Shown here: positions 48,026 through 63,329 of the stretch, piece by piece
Layout of the letters: each line of letters starts with the position of its first letter
Position numbering within the stretch: the first letter of the stretch is position 1
Assembly (NCBI GenBank): GCA_013400975.1
Contig: WBMZ01010260.1
Location: 27,389-91,388, forward strand
DNA from: Atrichornis clamosus
Taxonomy: Eukaryota > Chordata > Aves > Passeriformes > Menuridae
Length of the DNA stretch: 64,000 bases
Reading direction: 5' to 3'
The notes under the pieces: generated by a model
Told to the model about the DNA's origin: nothing
The model's input: the letters and a program-made list of their open reading frames with translations, nothing else
Databases searched by the model: none
Position numbers and translations under genes: made by a program

Positions 48026-51000
48026 GTGCTGAACTTCATATCAAGAGATTTAGAAATGTTCTTTAGTGATCTGCAAAAAGTACAGTAGGTGCTTCCAGGA
48101 AAGAAACTGATGTTCTTCCACATAATCTGCAGGCTAAAATGAGAATGTTGGCTGCTTAGCAAATCATTATTTCATGGTTTTAGACAGCTGTCTGATAATT
48201 AAAAATAATAAATTAGTTGCTAAAGCATGACTCTGAAAGCTGTGCAAACCCACTATTGCATTCTCAACAAGAAAACTTCAACCCATCACTCAGTTTTAAA
48301 AACGAGTGTTTTCACCTCAGTAACATTTTAGCCTCTTACATTTCTTATTTGGCTTCATTTTGTCCATTGCTCTGAAATCAGTGAAATCTAAGAGGCTGCC
48401 CAAACCAGAATGAAGCCAGGGTGTAAGTTTAGATCTTTGGTGCTTTTTAAGGTGATGGGTTTGTTGTATTTCCCTGCATTGCAAACAAGGTACAAGCACT
48501 GGCATAACCCAGCTCCAGGCTGATCCCAAACCTATGGTACAACAACTCACATTTTATGTGAAAAATCACTTTTTGCTCCATTTCTCCTGTAACCTGCTGA
48601 ACTCATGTAACTGCAGGTGACCATCAAGGCTGAGGGAGGGATCTGTGCACTGGAGTGTGGCCAGCAAACTCCTGGGATCACTGATGACAAACTTGTGTAA
48701 GTTTGAGGGTTAAAAAGCTCGTTCTTCAGACTGCAGCCCAATTTGTTACATGTGTAGGATTTCAACAGAAACAAATACCAGATTTAATTATAGACACTGA
48801 TCAGTTAAAGCCAATTGGAACAGTCTGAGTCCATGGCATTTACTGTTAAAGGCAAATTCTGAGACAGGGAATAGGAGTGCTCTGGTTTTGGGTGGTTCAA
48901 CCCTCCCAATACACTAAGATTAGGAATTATATACAGCTATACATCTAGAATATTATAATCTTAACAAAGAATTTTACATTTCTATTTTCCAAATAGAGGG
49001 TTAAATATTAACAAAGACCTATTTTTTACAGAGACAAGCTTCATATTTTAAAATTGTATCAACATTTCCTATAACTTAGGACTGAAGAAAACCCAACATT
49101 TGTACCAACACTGTCACAGAAAAGGAACATTATAGCAAAGATCCCCTTCAGATCCAAGCTGGAGCAAACTCAGAGCTGATCTGGCTGTACCTGCCCAGGT
49201 CAATGTAAAATTAGTCATCAGAAATACACCAGTTAATCACACTTTCAACCACTCCTCCCCAGCCTTTTGTAATATAGCAAATGATAAACACCTTCCTGGG
49301 GAGTCACCTTGACTCTCTGGGGATTTGGTTTAGGTTTTTTAAACTCTTTTACATTTTTTATTAAAGCAAATAGTTAGACTGTGATTCAAGTTAGACTTGT
49401 TTGTATCTAATCATCCAATCTCCACACGGAGCTATTTTAAGTGCCTATAACGTGCACGAAGCCATTAAAATCACACCAGCATTAAATGTGTAAATAAAGG
49501 AAGTTAGTGGGGCTTCCTTAGCTCTGTACTTCAGACAGCTTCCCGGTCAAATCCACATCTCCCACAGCCACAAGACTACCAGAAGGTAAAAGTACCCATG
49601 TTCAGAAAAAGCCAGGAGAGGTACTTTGAAAGGACATAACCAAGGCCTGTCTGCTGATCAACATCACTGACAATTAACTCCATCATCCAGGAAACGGCAA
49701 AAGTTTTCAGACCACTTGTAGTTATAACAAACCTTTAAAATCCACTAAAATGTACTGCTCTCACCACCCCTACCCCGTCCTCTGGGAATGAGGACAGCAC
49801 CTCTGCTCCCTCCCTGCACAGGTCTGGAAGTGGAAGATGAAGAACTTGGTGCCTTGTACCTTGCTACCAAGAGGATCCTGCTGTAATTCCCCTTTTCCCA
49901 GGAGGCCTGAACAAAACTATGAAGGAAGAGCAGAGCCAGGCTAAGGGAGGCAGACCCATGTGTCTGCAGCAAGGACCAAAGCCATCTTAGTTTCAAATCT
50001 GGGAAAAGAGAAGTTCAAAAACTAAAAGAAATTAGAAAACAGGCCTAAAGCACAGCAGAATATTTCCATTTTCAGGAAGTTGAATTCTACGTGGTTAGAG
50101 TCATTCCTCCTGCAGTGTCCCACTGTGCTCTGCACAGTCCACGTGTCTGTGACTTCCCTGTGACCCCTCACATCTCACACCTCTGCTCCAGCTCAATAGG
50201 AAGAGCTGAAAGAAAGCAGGAAATCCAGCAGGGAATTCACAGAAACTTCTGACCCAACACTCCCCTGTGTGTATTCCTTACCCACCACTACCTGCTGCTC
50301 CAGGCAGTCAAGCGTCACTTGGATCACACACACCAGAAACACAAATTTCATTTCTCCTTCCAACGTCTTCCTAAATCCTATTTGGTATTTCTGTTCATCC
50401 CTAATCCAGGCAGGGCATGGCTCTGGCCTGAGCTCTCTTGAGCCATCATCACCTTGGATGTAGAACCTGTGGTCTGAAATGGCAGCGCTGGTGCTGCCTT
50501 CTCCTGCTCCCCACCTCCCACTCCCCCAGCTCCAGGCACGGGGGCACATCCCAGCTCTGGGACTTTTGCACCACAATCCAGACTAAAAATAAAAACCCAA
50601 CCAACACACCCACACTGCCTAAGTTTTCCTGGCAATGCTGTTAAAGAGAAAGAGAATCTTGGCCAAATTCTGGGTACAGCGCAGGTCTAGAGCCTCTTCT
50701 CACCCCCTGAACCACATCCAAGTCCTCGCTCCAGTTCACCACCAGCACCATCTCTTCATCTTCCCAGACACCATGAGGCAAAACCATCAAAGGTGAAGGT
50801 TGGCCCGAGGAAGCCTCCACACACAGCCCATCCACAGGGATCCGACCCCACCACATCCCAACCAGCCATTAGCGCATCTTCAAAGCCTCTTTACAACACC
50901 TCCACTTCCTTCAAGACACCCTCATTTAACTCGAGGGCTTCTTCAATCTCAATTGGTTTCATAAGCAGGAGGAATCAAACAGTTAATTGGTTAATTGGCT

Positions 51001-52897
51001 GCGATGAAACACAAATTTTGTTTGACAACAGTTGGGCACGAAGGATGAAGAGGCTCCGAGGGAACAGGCAGGATCTGGGTGCTGAGCAGGGCACACCCAG
51101 CTGGGGGGGCACACTCAGCCCCCATTACTGCATCCTTTTTCTTAATAGGAAGGGAAAAAAGAGCTGGAAAGCCTGCTTGTAATAAGGAATGATATCTCCA
51201 GAAGGCATTTAAAAATACCTGAAGCTGCCTTAATGCTGTATGCAAAGATGCCTGTTAATTAAGTCAAGTATTTTTTGTACCATGAACAAGGGGCAGCTCA
51301 GGAGCTGGCACAGGACACTTCTCCCAGCTTGAGTATCAAGTAGGGCTCTGCCACAAATCCTGCACTAAAATCACATGCACAAGCCTAAAACGCTACTCTG
51401 GCAGCTTTTAATACAGATGCACTCCCAGAAGAGCTGTTTAAAGGGAGACATTGAAAAATAACTGCCCTGCAACAACAGAATTAACAAAAACCCAGCAACA
51501 CACAAAGGGGAACATGCTCTGGTGTCACCAGGAGTTACTTGTAAAAGTGTATATATAGTCTTAACTTCCACTTTCTATGTGATGGTAATGAAGAAAAATG
51601 CAGAAAAAAAAAAATTCATACTAAAACAATACAGTTTTGCCCAAAAAAGCACAAGTAGGATGATTCTTCAGAAGTGTAAAGGATAACCATGATGTTGGAA
51701 AAACAGAAGCAGCACAGAGTAATCTTTAAAGTTTTAGAACTGAAATAAGGAACAAAACTAAGAACAAGAGTTTCCACAGAATTCAAACAGTATTTTGTAT
51801 GTGTTCAGAAACAGAAAAAACCCAACTTCTCAAAAGGATCAAGTTTTCTGTTTCTGTCCCTCACAGGTGCCAGGGGAGAGGGATTTGCTTTGGGATGGTT
51901 CCTGCTGCACATGGGATCTGCTCCAGCAAAGGAAAGGTTGGTGACAGCACCAGTATTCCAAAATTCTAACCCAATAACTCGGTATCACAGGCTGAGGTTG
52001 CACAGGTGAACACAGGAAAGCTTGAGCCACCATCTCATTGGGGTATTTTGATGAGAATTAATTTTTCCACAGCTCCATCTCCCTCTTTCCAAGGTTTCAT
52101 TTGAGCTCTTGGGAATACAATTCAAATACAACTGTACTGGTAATATGATACAAATATAAATCAGTGATTCACCACTAACTGCAACATATACATTTCTCAT
52201 TCCTACAATAGAAACATTTGTGTTTGTATCCCACCCTTCACATCAGGAATTCCTGCTGCACATTCACCAGGGAGAACATGAAGTGCCCCAAGAGCCAGAC
52301 GGGAACACCTTTGTACGTCCTGAGGGTGGGAGAGCTTTAAATAAAAATCATTAAAAAAGTGAGCTGGCCTGGGTCTGGTTAATGTTTGACAAGAACTCCC
52401 AGGGAGGGCAGAGCCAGCAGTTTGCTGCAGGCACTTCTCCTTCCCACTCAGCTCTGGAGCAGGCAGAAATCCCCACAAATGTGCCTGGGCTTGCTGCTGC
52501 TCTCAGACAAAGCTGCACAAATCCTTCACCACCGTTAGCTGAGAACAATTCCACAGCACTTTCCATGGGAGCACATTCCAGTGTCTCAGGCAAGTGATGG
52601 TGCAAGTAATGACATCCTGCTCTTGAGTTTTATCTGCCAGAGACCCCTCATCCCTCAGATATCAGGTTACCCAAGGATCAGTCAGCATCTTCTACCTGAG
52701 AGGCCAACACACGGCAGTGGTGGATAAAAGAATTACAGTGATCATTTGTAACTCAACACTAACCACTGGAAAAGGACTTGGGGATCCTGGAGAAAGAGGC
52801 TCTGCAAGTGTAACATTTCATCAACCCAGTTCAGGTGAGAACTGGGGGCATCATCCATCATACATGAGAATCAGCACACAGAAGCAAAGTAGAAATG

Positions 52898-52962
52898 TAG
52901 GAGGGTTTGGGTTGGAAGGGACCTTAAAAATCACCCAGTTCCACTCCTCCTGCCAAGGTAAA
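52898..52962 (-). mobile_element. Very short CR1 fragment
   Basis: Only about 65 bases around 'gggtttgggttggaagggac' and cttaaaaatcacccagttcc remain, matching the reverse complement of the CR1 3' end. Confidence 0.75.
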
Positions 52963-55900
52963 GGTAAAAGAACTAAGGTAAAAGTGAGCACCCAACGACT
53001 GGATTTTAGAAACCAAGTTAAGGAGGACATTTTTAACTTCAGCACGTGCAATACAGCTCATTTTAAATCATTTTAAAGCCAATTTTTAAAATATTCTATT
53101 AAAACAGCTTAAAATTGTTTATATCCAAGAATTTGAAGCCTGGTTTGATGTAATTCACTCAAGGGACCTTAAAAAATGCAGAACCATCCGTCCTTTGAAA
53201 TGTCTCATTTTTGTGCAGAAGAACTGCATGGGAGGGAAAACCTCTGGTGACCCCTCCCTGATGAACCTCACACAGAAATTAATCCCCAACTCTTTTCCTT
53301 TGTAGAAAGCAGAGCTGCTCAAAGGAATCAGTGCCTCCTTTCTGCCCTGTGTCTCCAGGAATGGGAGAGGAACAGGCAAGTCTAGGAAGTGACAGAACAG
53401 CTCCCTGCTCCCTCCTCCTGTCGCAGGAGTGCACAGAGGAAGGGTCATTCCTGCATCCACTGGCCCTCTCTCCACGAGCTCCATCCTGGGACACAGCACA
53501 GATCCCACAGTGACCCCACAGTGCTGTTCCTGACTCGGAGAGAAGGACACCTCTGGGACTGACACCATGAGACAACAAAGCCATCACCTACCAAAAAGGT
53601 CATTTTCTGCACCTACCTCCCTCAGGATTCCAGGTCAGATAAACCACAGGAACCTCAACAAACTCCTGCCACAAGGACCGAGCCAGGAGAGGGAAGTGAA
53701 GCTTTGAATTTCAACTTTGCCTTCCCAAGCCCTTGCATTTCTATTTGCTTCATCCTGCAATACCAAAACTACTCTGAGGAACAGGAGACTTTCCTAACCA
53801 GGCAGTGATATTCTTTTTGACAGCATGTGCAGCTCCAGCCCTGACCTCCCACAGCTCAGGCCACCACCAAACCAGCAGCCCAGCAGAGCAGAGTGAACCC
53901 AGAGCTCAGCATCCACCAGGAACACTCTTGTCTTTCTCGCTTAAATCTCTTCCCAGCCAACTTCAGCCCAGTTCCATCTCCCACGCAACCAACATCCTCC
54001 CCATCCCTTCCATTCTCCATGGCTGGGAGAGTCTGTAATTCACCCGGCACAAAGACGGACCATCACAAACACAGTATTTTTACATGCAATCCTTTCATGT
54101 CCACACATGATCCACACAGGCTAACCAAAGCATATTCCAATACTGTTTCCCAACAAATTTCTGCCCTTTAATTGGGCAGAAACTTAATAACCCAATTCCT
54201 GTGCCTACATGTTCATCTGCTTAAACTTTGAAGCCAAGACAATTGGCATTTAGATTTTATTAAGCAATAGTTATTCAGACATCTAACATTAATCTGGCTA
54301 TTATCATTCTGACTTCCTCACATTAATTTACTTTCATAAAAGACATCATTACATTCGAGTGCTATGAACTCTGTGCCATTAGGATTAAGAAAGGATTCAC
54401 TTGACAGAAGTTCTCTGATAAAGCTGCTCTGTGCAAGACTTGAAACAGCAGACAAGGTTTTAATGAGGTGCCATCTAAACCAGGAATGAAGAGGCAAAAG
54501 GGAAAACCATAATCAAGGTTCACATCCTTCTCCCATCACAACTACAGAAAAAGAAAGGAGAGAAGGAGTTTATCAAATACTTTACCCTGGTTTAACTGTC
54601 ACTTCCTCCAGCCTTAAAGCAAGATCATCTGTCTGCAGTGTCTCACATTTATCTTGGACTTTCATCTGGGACTTCCTGTGGTGACCAAGGTTCACCCCTT
54701 CTGCTGCATCACTCACTGAACTGAACATCAGGGTTGGAGATAATCAGTTCTGCCCTGTACAACCCCCGGGGTCTTGTGCCAAGAGTAGCTCTCCTCTGCA
54801 CTACACCCCTGTGTAAGCACCAGCAGCACCTCTGCCTCCTGCTCAACGCAGATTTTACCTGATGCATCTCCACAACACAAGAACCAGGAATAAAATATTT
54901 GGGGGCCATTAACAGAAATTGTGCCCAGCTCTACTCAGTCCTTAAAGCAAAAGCAGCAAAACCACCCGAGCTGATGCATGTCAGCATCAATGTATTTTCA
55001 AAATTATTATCAGTATCTTTTCAAAAGTGGTGGCTTGGCCTCTCACATTGCCCATTTTCCTCACTGGCAGCTGCAGCAGTTCCAGGATTGCTTTACAGCT
55101 TGAAGGAGATTTCATAAAATCCACCATTTTGAGCACCACTTCCTACCTGTCTAAAATCTGCTGTTAGAATGCGAAGGACGAGACAGCTCCCAGACCCGGG
55201 ATGCTTTCTGCTACCTTAAAACTTTCTTTTTAATTTAAATACACTGAATATGAGAGCACAGGATAGTTCAACTCTGGAAAAACCTAGGGAAAGGGAGCAT
55301 TTAAGATTTGCAGACAAAGCAAAAAAATTTAGAAGCGAGAGGAAGGGACCAGAACTCTCTAGAGAGGGAAGCTGAAATGCAGCAGGAAAGCCACAGCTTT
55401 GATGTGCTGTGCTTCCAAACAAACACTGCTTAAAAAGTTGGAAAGTTTTCACCTTTCATCTACCTCCTCAATGCCACCTGTACTTTATAATCCCCCTAAG
55501 CAGACTGAGAAAAACATGAATATTTCAGCCACCACTGAGTACCAAGGCACTTAGTGTAGTACCTATTACTTCAGGAAAACAGTTGATAAAAGTTAATTTA
55601 GCTATACAAACTCTTTAAGTAAAATGCCATTACCTTTTTTTCAAATCATGATGATGTTTGGGGTTTTTATCACCGAAGTTCTTACAACCTTTTGCACTTT
55701 GCTGGATGTGGCCTTAAACCAAAAGATATGAAACTGCAAAACACTGAATTCTAACAACACATTTCACTTCCTGCCAGTGAGACTCAGTGAGTTTTGCCAC
55801 TAGAAAAAGAAGTTCAGCTTCCAGTGGCGTGAAGTTAAAGACAAACACAAGAACCATGGCAAAAGTTGCTTCAAAATTCAGCTGAATTTCAAAACCCTTC

Positions 55901-57637
55901 ATGGAAGAGGCCACTTCACATCACTTGAGTCAGAGCTGGAGCCTGGAAACGTCTCTGGAAGAGCCAAAACTGCTTCCAAGTGGCACAGAAATTCCATGGT
56001 GAGAAATGCTTCCCACTGCTAAAGCTCCCAGGCTGTGCTGGACAAACCAGCTGGAGTTGAACAGGCACCAGGCACTGATGGACACTCCTGGTGGGGCTTG
56101 AATTAATGGAATTCTACTTAGTACAAGCTAAAATTATTTTTTTTAAGATATGACTCACTATTTATAATTAGAGTCACACATAATAACTTTTTTTAAATTA
56201 AATAATGCATTGAAATAAATTGTATAGCAAGAAATTAGCCCATTAGACCAGCCAGGGAGCTCCAAATTTCATACTCTAAAATAGCAACAAAGATTAAACC
56301 ACACCCATTTCTGACCATCTTGAGCTTCAAGTCTGTCAGCAAATCATGACTGGATGTATTTGAACATTCCTCTGTGTAAATAAGAAAAACCAAACAAACA
56401 CATCTTTGAATGTCAATTCAGCATGGATCTTGCTTCACAAGGCCAGGAAATAAAGCAACTTTTTCCACTTAAAAAAAAAGAAAAAAACTGAAGAGACAAA
56501 GCTGAAGAGAACTGAAGAGAAAAAACCTGAAGAAAGTAAGTTTTTAGGAGGTTATTAGTGATTAACAAATTTAAGCTGAAGACTCCTTGTTAAAACTCTC
56601 TCCTATTATAACATATTTCTGGTAATTATTGGCTGAGAATGTGTCACAGTGCAAACTCCTTACTTGTATTTTTTGCTCATTAAATATAATTAGTGGAGCT
56701 CTTTCAGCACAAGCAATTGCTCCAGGAAAAACCTTTTCACCCTTTATCTTCTACAGGCTGCTTTACACCAAACACCAGTTTCCACCATGTCAAATCAATG
56801 CTATAATATGATGCTAATTTATCCTATCGGCATCAGAAGGATAAAATGAAATCTAAATTAATTAAATTAAAAATACATTCATTAAATATAAATCCCAAAC
56901 TGCACCAGGCAATTTCAGTCAATATTCCAAGTGGCCACACTGCTTTTCACCTAGAGCCAATGTGGATTTCTGGAGCTCCACACCAGTAAGGGTCCCAGGT
57001 GAACTGGAAGGTTTAGTGGGAAACGTCACACACACACAACACCCCACCCCAAAACACAAAAACCTCCTCACAACACCCAAACAAGCTATCAGTAAACTCC
57101 ATTCCAGAGAGGACCACCCAGAATATTAAAAACCCCCATGAGATAGGGGAAATATCAGTACATCAAACCATTTTATCTCCTCTTGGACAATCTTTGTGCC
57201 TCAAGGCCTCTTGAAGTTACAAGAATACAGTAATATTAAGAGATCTTTGTAAAATCAAGCATCTGTCACTCACAGTAGTTTCCATTAGGTTCATTTTATT
57301 TATGCCAAAGCACAGGACAACCTGCTAAAATTACAACATGTTCCTTTAAATCCTTCAACCCATTTCCCATATCCAATTTTTCCGAAATTTCCATCTTAAC
57401 GACTCATGCTCTCAAATTTGGATTTCGACCAAACAATTTTAAAATTATCTTTAAATAAGGAAATGCTTATGTTAATTGCAATGCACCACTGGAAAGTTAC
57501 ACTGGCAGATCTCTCAAATTAATTTTTTTTTCCATAGAAATTCTGGTAACTCCTCTGCCCACGAAATGCACGACATCACACCAACTAAATTCCCATTCTG
57601 GTGTAGCTTTTTTTAGTTTGCTGTTCCATCTCCCTAT

Positions 57638-57935
57638 AGAAAAAACAGAATTATGGAATTGTTTAGGCTGGAAAAGCCCTCCAAGTTCCTCAAGTCCAAC
57701 CACTCCCCAGCACTGACCCATGTCCCCAGGTGCCACATCCACACTTTAAATCCCTCCAGGGATGGGGACTCCACCACTGCCCTGTGGAAGGCTGGACAAC
57801 CCTTTCCATGAGGGAATTTTCCCCAGTATCCAACCTGAACCTGCCCTGGCACAGCTTGAGGCCGTTCTCCCCTGTCCTGCTGCTGTTCCCATGCCTTTGG
57901 GATTTCCTTAACACTTCCTACTCCATGAGTTCCTC
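57638..57935 (-). mobile_element. Older CR1 LINE fragment in AFF4 intron 1
   Basis: The plus strand carries 'ccctccagggatggggactc', 'ggctggacaaccctttccat' and ccagtatccaacctgaacct, typical of an older avian CR1 subfamily. It is more diverged from the other copies in the window than they are from each other. Confidence 0.88.
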
Positions 57936-60399
57936 CGCAGCCAAACCATACAAAGAGAATTGTGGACTCTTATCTCTTCATCCTCCTCGCTTTAATGATT
58001 TGTGCACATCAAAGCCTGATTAAAACCATTTAAGCACTTCCATCACTGAAATCTCTTTAACGTCTTTTGGAAATTAAATTAAATGCAGAAACAAAAAAAT
58101 CTCCACGTGAATGTACAAAGCTGGACAATTATGATCAGATTTGAGCTTTTATAGGCATGTCAGCATAGACAGGGAAATACATGGAAGCACACAGTATTCT
58201 GGAGCCTAATTTATATAAAAATACAGCAGACAACCAATATAAATATCAAAAACTCATTTAAAACCAGACACCTACAACAGGATCACATCCAGGAAAGTGA
58301 ACATTAGGAATTACAAAGGAAAATGAAGTGAAAAATTGAATGACTGTACAATGGTGTGAAATTTCCACAGGAACCAACTCCTGAGGAAAGTATCTACTCT
58401 GGAACAATGCACCTCGGTGAAATCTCAGAATCCGAGCTAAGGACAAGTGGAAACAGTTTTCCTTGTCTCAAGAGTTTAATTTGTCTCAAGTTTTTAACTG
58501 GTCACTGGTCAGGAACACTATTTTCCCAACGTTTGGGTCTGAAAATTAAACATAGAATAATTTTTTCCTTCAGCTGGAAAATGCATGTCAATAAAATGAA
58601 GCATGACCCAACCACAGTGAGGTACCAAGGACTCGCCCCCATTTCCAGGGGATGACAAAGTGACACCAAAACTTGGCTGCCCTCTCATTTCAACAACACA
58701 CAGAGCAAAGGTTACAGAGTTGGAAAAGCTCTAAATTTCAGGATCTGCTTTGGTTTGAGACATTTTCTGACGCTTCCTGACCCGCAGCCGCCCCTGGGAG
58801 CTCCAGGAGGAGCACAACCATCCCAGGGCTCAATTCTGCCCCTCTGAAGAACCCACTGAGCTGAAAACCTGAGCAAAGTTTCCAGTCCAAAAGACAAACA
58901 GCTTAAAGCTGCTCTTGGAAACTGCAAATAAAGGGGGAACATCAATCCTTCAGAAGCAAACACACTGAGGAGAACCACACCATTATCCTGCCTCTTGTCT
59001 CCTACCTCCAGATTTTATGTTCCCAGTGCAGCACTGGGAATAAACAGTGAGAAACTGCTGTGAGGCTGCAGTGGAGCACACCTATCCACAGGGAGAGATT
59101 TGGAATGATAAAACAGTCTCTCCTGGAAAACATGATCACTACAGGATTACACGTTAGTAAAAGTACACTCTGTTTAATTATAAAACATGAAAGCAGCACG
59201 TTCAAGTAATTTATCAATAAATGTTATGACGTGAATAAAAACTAAGATGAACCTAAAAAAAAAAAATCAGTTAAAGGGGGCTCTGAGCTGCCTCATGAGG
59301 TGTTGTTTTCCATAAAAAGATGTGCAGGAAGATTTCTCTTAACGAGCTGTTAACAGAAGAAAATTAGTTCAAGACTTCAGGGCAAGAACTTCCCTTATTC
59401 CGTGTTTGTACATTATGGAGCACAAGGAGAGGTTTTTTTTCCTGCTGGTACCTGGTGTTAATAACTCAGGTTTTACATTCATCAGCAATAATTAATGAAC
59501 CAAGTAAGAACAAGAGACACAACAACCTGAGGAACTCCGAGCACTCGGGGAGAAAAGACAGATCACTGCGCTGGGGAAAAGAGGGGCTTGAAACACAAAG
59601 CTGAAGAGAGAAACTTGGAAAGCAGTAAGAGTGCGAGAGCCTGGGGAGATGGCAGACACCAAATGAGACACGAGTGCATGAGGCAAACACCCTCCCAGCG
59701 CCGGGGAACGTGGAATTTTGGCCGGCACGTCCGAAGCTGGCGCAGCCCCAGGGAGCTGTGCCACGCCGAGCTCCGAGGGACCTCGGTCACCCCAGGCAGC
59801 ACCAGCTCTTCTCCAAACTGGGAGGTGTTAATTCAGCTGCACTATGGACATCCAGTGCAAGTATCCAAGAAGAGAACGAACCTGGATTCCTGTAGGAGAG
59901 AGCCACCCAGGCAGAGAACAGCACAACTTGACCAGTTCAGGCTGACTACACTGACGAGAGCAGCTCGGTGACTGGAAGGAGCAGGGGCTGTGCAGTTGGA
60001 TTTCCCAAGCAGTGACAGCAGCAGCCCTGACATTTCATAAGCTGCAGTGTCTCGTTAGTCATTAGTGACTGCAGAGAAGGAACCATCCTGCAAGAGAAGA
60101 GTAACTGCCACACAAGTTCTTTCATCTTGAGTTTTGCAATTCTATGAACTTGATTGCTTATTTTCTTACTCTAACACAGTTAGCAGCATATTTTACATAC
60201 ATCTAACCCTGCTCTATCTAAATGTAATCTGTTAAAGTTTCTTGACTCATTTCCAGACACTCCCTCTTCATCCTACAGCCTCTCCATCTCCCCACAGCTC
60301 GGGGTGTTCTGCTCTCCCAGTTTAGTGAAAATGACACCAACCTCATTTTCTTCTTGGTACAAACCCTGAGACAGACACTGAAGTCAAAGGAAGACAGGG

Positions 60400-60610
60400 G
60401 GTCTCACAGAATGGTTTGGGTTGGAAGGGACCTTAAAGTCCATCCAGTCCCACCCACTGCCATGAACAGGGACACCTCCCACTGTCTCAGGGTGCTCCAA
60501 GCCCCGTCCAACCTGGCCTGGGACACTTCCAGGGATCCAGGGGCAGCCACAGCTTCTCTGGGCAAACTGTGCCAGGGCCTCCCCACCCTCACAGGGAACA
60601 ATTTCTTCCA
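60400..60610 (-). mobile_element. CR1 LINE fragment in AFF4 intron 1
   Basis: The plus strand reads cacagaatggtttgggttgg through 'gggatccaggggcagccac' to 'ccctcacagggaacaatttc'. It is the best-preserved short minus-strand copy, close to the 37770-37990 copy. Confidence 0.92.
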
Positions 60611-61889
60611 TATAATTAATGTGAACTGAAGTTTAGGTATCTAATCTCAGGTTTAGTAATTTCTTACTTTTGCTGAAAGTAACTGAGACACTCCAGTAGC
60701 GAGACAAAGGAAATGGGCCTGTGGAACAAACCACAGGTGAGTAACAAACTGAAATTATGTGGCCAGGAACAATTATTGCTGCAGAAAAGAAACCTCAGAG
60801 TCACCAAAATCTCCAGACTATTCTTACATCCTCACACAGGGAGACCCCAAACACGACACTGCAACTCCTGTTCCTCCCAGCTCTACACACGCTGCTGTGG
60901 CCTCCTGGAACTGCTCGTGCTCTCTCCACGTGCCCAAATCCACCCATGGTAGAGGTGCTGCTCTCATGGTTCAGCTCTCAGCATTTCCGCCCTCAACACT
61001 GCAAATTTCTGATGATCTGGAGCAAAGAGTAAGAGCAGTAGTGATTACAAAACTCACAAACCAAGAGGATGAGCAGGAAATGAAGGGAGGGAGGCATCAG
61101 CATGTCACGAGCAGCTCTGGCACCTCTCACAAGCACTGAACATAGAGAGAGGGACACAACGACAGCAGTTTCACCATCACCTGGTCCCAGAATCCCTGCT
61201 CTGCTGCAGAAGATGCCAAGAGCTGCTCTCTCAGTTAGGCACAAGCCACGTCTGTCCTTAGTCACATCCGACACCCAGGAGCGCCCACGGCGGAAAACAG
61301 CGTGGGGCAGAAGGCGCCTGCCAGCAGCCACAGAAGGAAGAAGCAACTGGTGTGCACATGCCAGCTTCTCATGGACCAACTGGAACCTCAGCACAGATTT
61401 CTGCTGCAGCTCTTCATCTACAAAGCCCCAAAAACGCAAAGTCTATGGCTTGTGCAGCAAAAAAACGTGTGGCATCTTCTCATTAAAGAGTTGGGTCATA
61501 GCCACGCAAAAGCATCTGCACATTCCAGCTTCCTAAAAAGACATTTCTAATGCAAGTAATATTTCACTGGGGTTTGATCGTGTTTTATCAAGTTCAGATC
61601 ATTAGAACTGGGAAGAATGCAAAACATATAAATATGAATTATTTTCTGGGGTTGCTGTGTGGCTTCTCGCACAAAAACTGACCCCAGGGGCTCAGTCTCA
61701 CTCTCTCAATGTTTGAGGCAAGGAGAAAAGTCATGAAACAAGAACTGCAGAGAGGGTTAGAGGAAATATCAGGGACCTGAGACAGTTTTTGAGAGTAGAG
61801 TTGAAATTTACTGTTTTCTTTCAACGCTGTTAAAACTGTACTGAAGTGCTGGGGGCACTTTCCAGGTGCCACAATATAAAAAACATCTA

Positions 61890-62330
61890 AAGCTCTTCGA
61901 GAGTATCCAAAGGAGGGACACAGGGATGGGGAAAGGTCTGGAGGGGCCATGGAAGGGCAGCTGAGGGCACTTGGTCTGTTCTGCTGGAGGAGACTGAGGG
62001 GAGACTTATCAGGGTCCGCAGTTTCTCATGAGGGGCAGCTCCAATCTCTGCTCCCTCCAACAGGACCCAGGGAAGGGCTGGAGCTGTGCCAGGAGGGATT
62101 TAGGTTGGAGATCAGGGAAAGGTTCTTCCCCCAGAGGGTGCTGGGCACTGACCAGGCTCCCCAGGGAATGGGCACGGCCCCGAGGCTGCCAGAGCTCCAG
62201 GAGCCTTTGGACAACGCTCCCAGGGATGCACAGGGTGGGATTGTTGGGGTGTCTGCAGGGCCAGGGGCTGGACTGGGTGATCCTGGGGGTCCCCTCCAGC
62301 TCAGGGTAGTCCAGGATTGTATGAGTAACT
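61890..62330 (+). mobile_element. CR1 LINE fragment, antisense in AFF4 intron 1
   Basis: About 440 bases in plus orientation run from 'caaaggagggacacagggat' through gggctggagctgtgccagga and 'gattttaggttggag'-like text to 'ggggctggactgggtgatcc' and a degraded tail ccaggattgtatga. It is the longest CR1 remnant in the window and one of only two on the plus strand. Confidence 0.9.
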
Positions 62331-63329
62331 GTTGAACAGGGGAGAGTCTGCTCTCACACAGCGCTGCAAACACACTGTACAGGAGGCAGCAAACGACAAA
62401 ACTTGACACTGATACATTACTAAAGCCAAGATATTAATAATGCCAAAAAGTAAATTTCCTTTTTTGTTCCTGACCAACAAGACCTGCCCCAGCCCCAGTA
62501 CAACCAGTGTGTAACTCCAGTATGACACTGGGACTGTCTCACACCTCGAGACCAAAACACAACAGCAGCACCAGGAGTTTAATCACGTTTCCCTCATTAG
62601 AGGAGACAATGAAATGACAAATCAGGTGCACAACCACTCCTGTGAAGCACTTCACTAGACCCTGTTTTGCAATCACCCCCCCAGGCTGCAAATCCCCATT
62701 TGCCAGGGACCTGAGAGAAGAATTCAGTAGTTTTAAAGGAATGTCAGGAACTAGAAATACACGGAGAGAAGTTCAGCAGCTGGGAGGGAGCACTGGCAAC
62801 AAGGTGACAAATAAACACACACACCTGAGCAGAACCAGTGCATTCCAAAGAGTGACACCGAGGAAGGGCCTGTCCAGACCCACAGGGGCAGGTGGGAGGC
62901 CTGACTGTCGCACTGGAAAATGTTTAAAACCATCAGTATTCCTAAAAAATGATCAAAGAAGGCCATAATAAGGTGAGGAGATGAGCTGGAGGGACAGGGG
63001 GTCCCACATCTGCCCCTTTTCAGATTCCTTTTTTCATTGTACATCATCTGTCCACACTGTGAGTGAGATTTGGGTACCAGCACTCAGCTGTCCCCCAAAA
63101 TTCAGTTAACAACTTGCTCATTTCAAAGAGAATCACAGACACAGCACGGAATGCATCAATACCTGGGTTACACATCTCAACACTTTCTTGCTTTGTTTTG
63201 TTCATTGGAAAAGGGAAAAAAGGGGGAAAAGTCAGCTCATGCTCAAGGAATGTTAAGAGACTCTTTTATAAAGTCCAGTACAACCCCCTCCAGGGAAGAG
63301 GCTTTACATAACAGCCACCCACTCACTCG

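Noticed and set aside
61890..62409. Open frames on both strands near 62 kb
   Set aside because: They are translations of a truncated CR1 copy and do not contain reverse transcriptase motifs.
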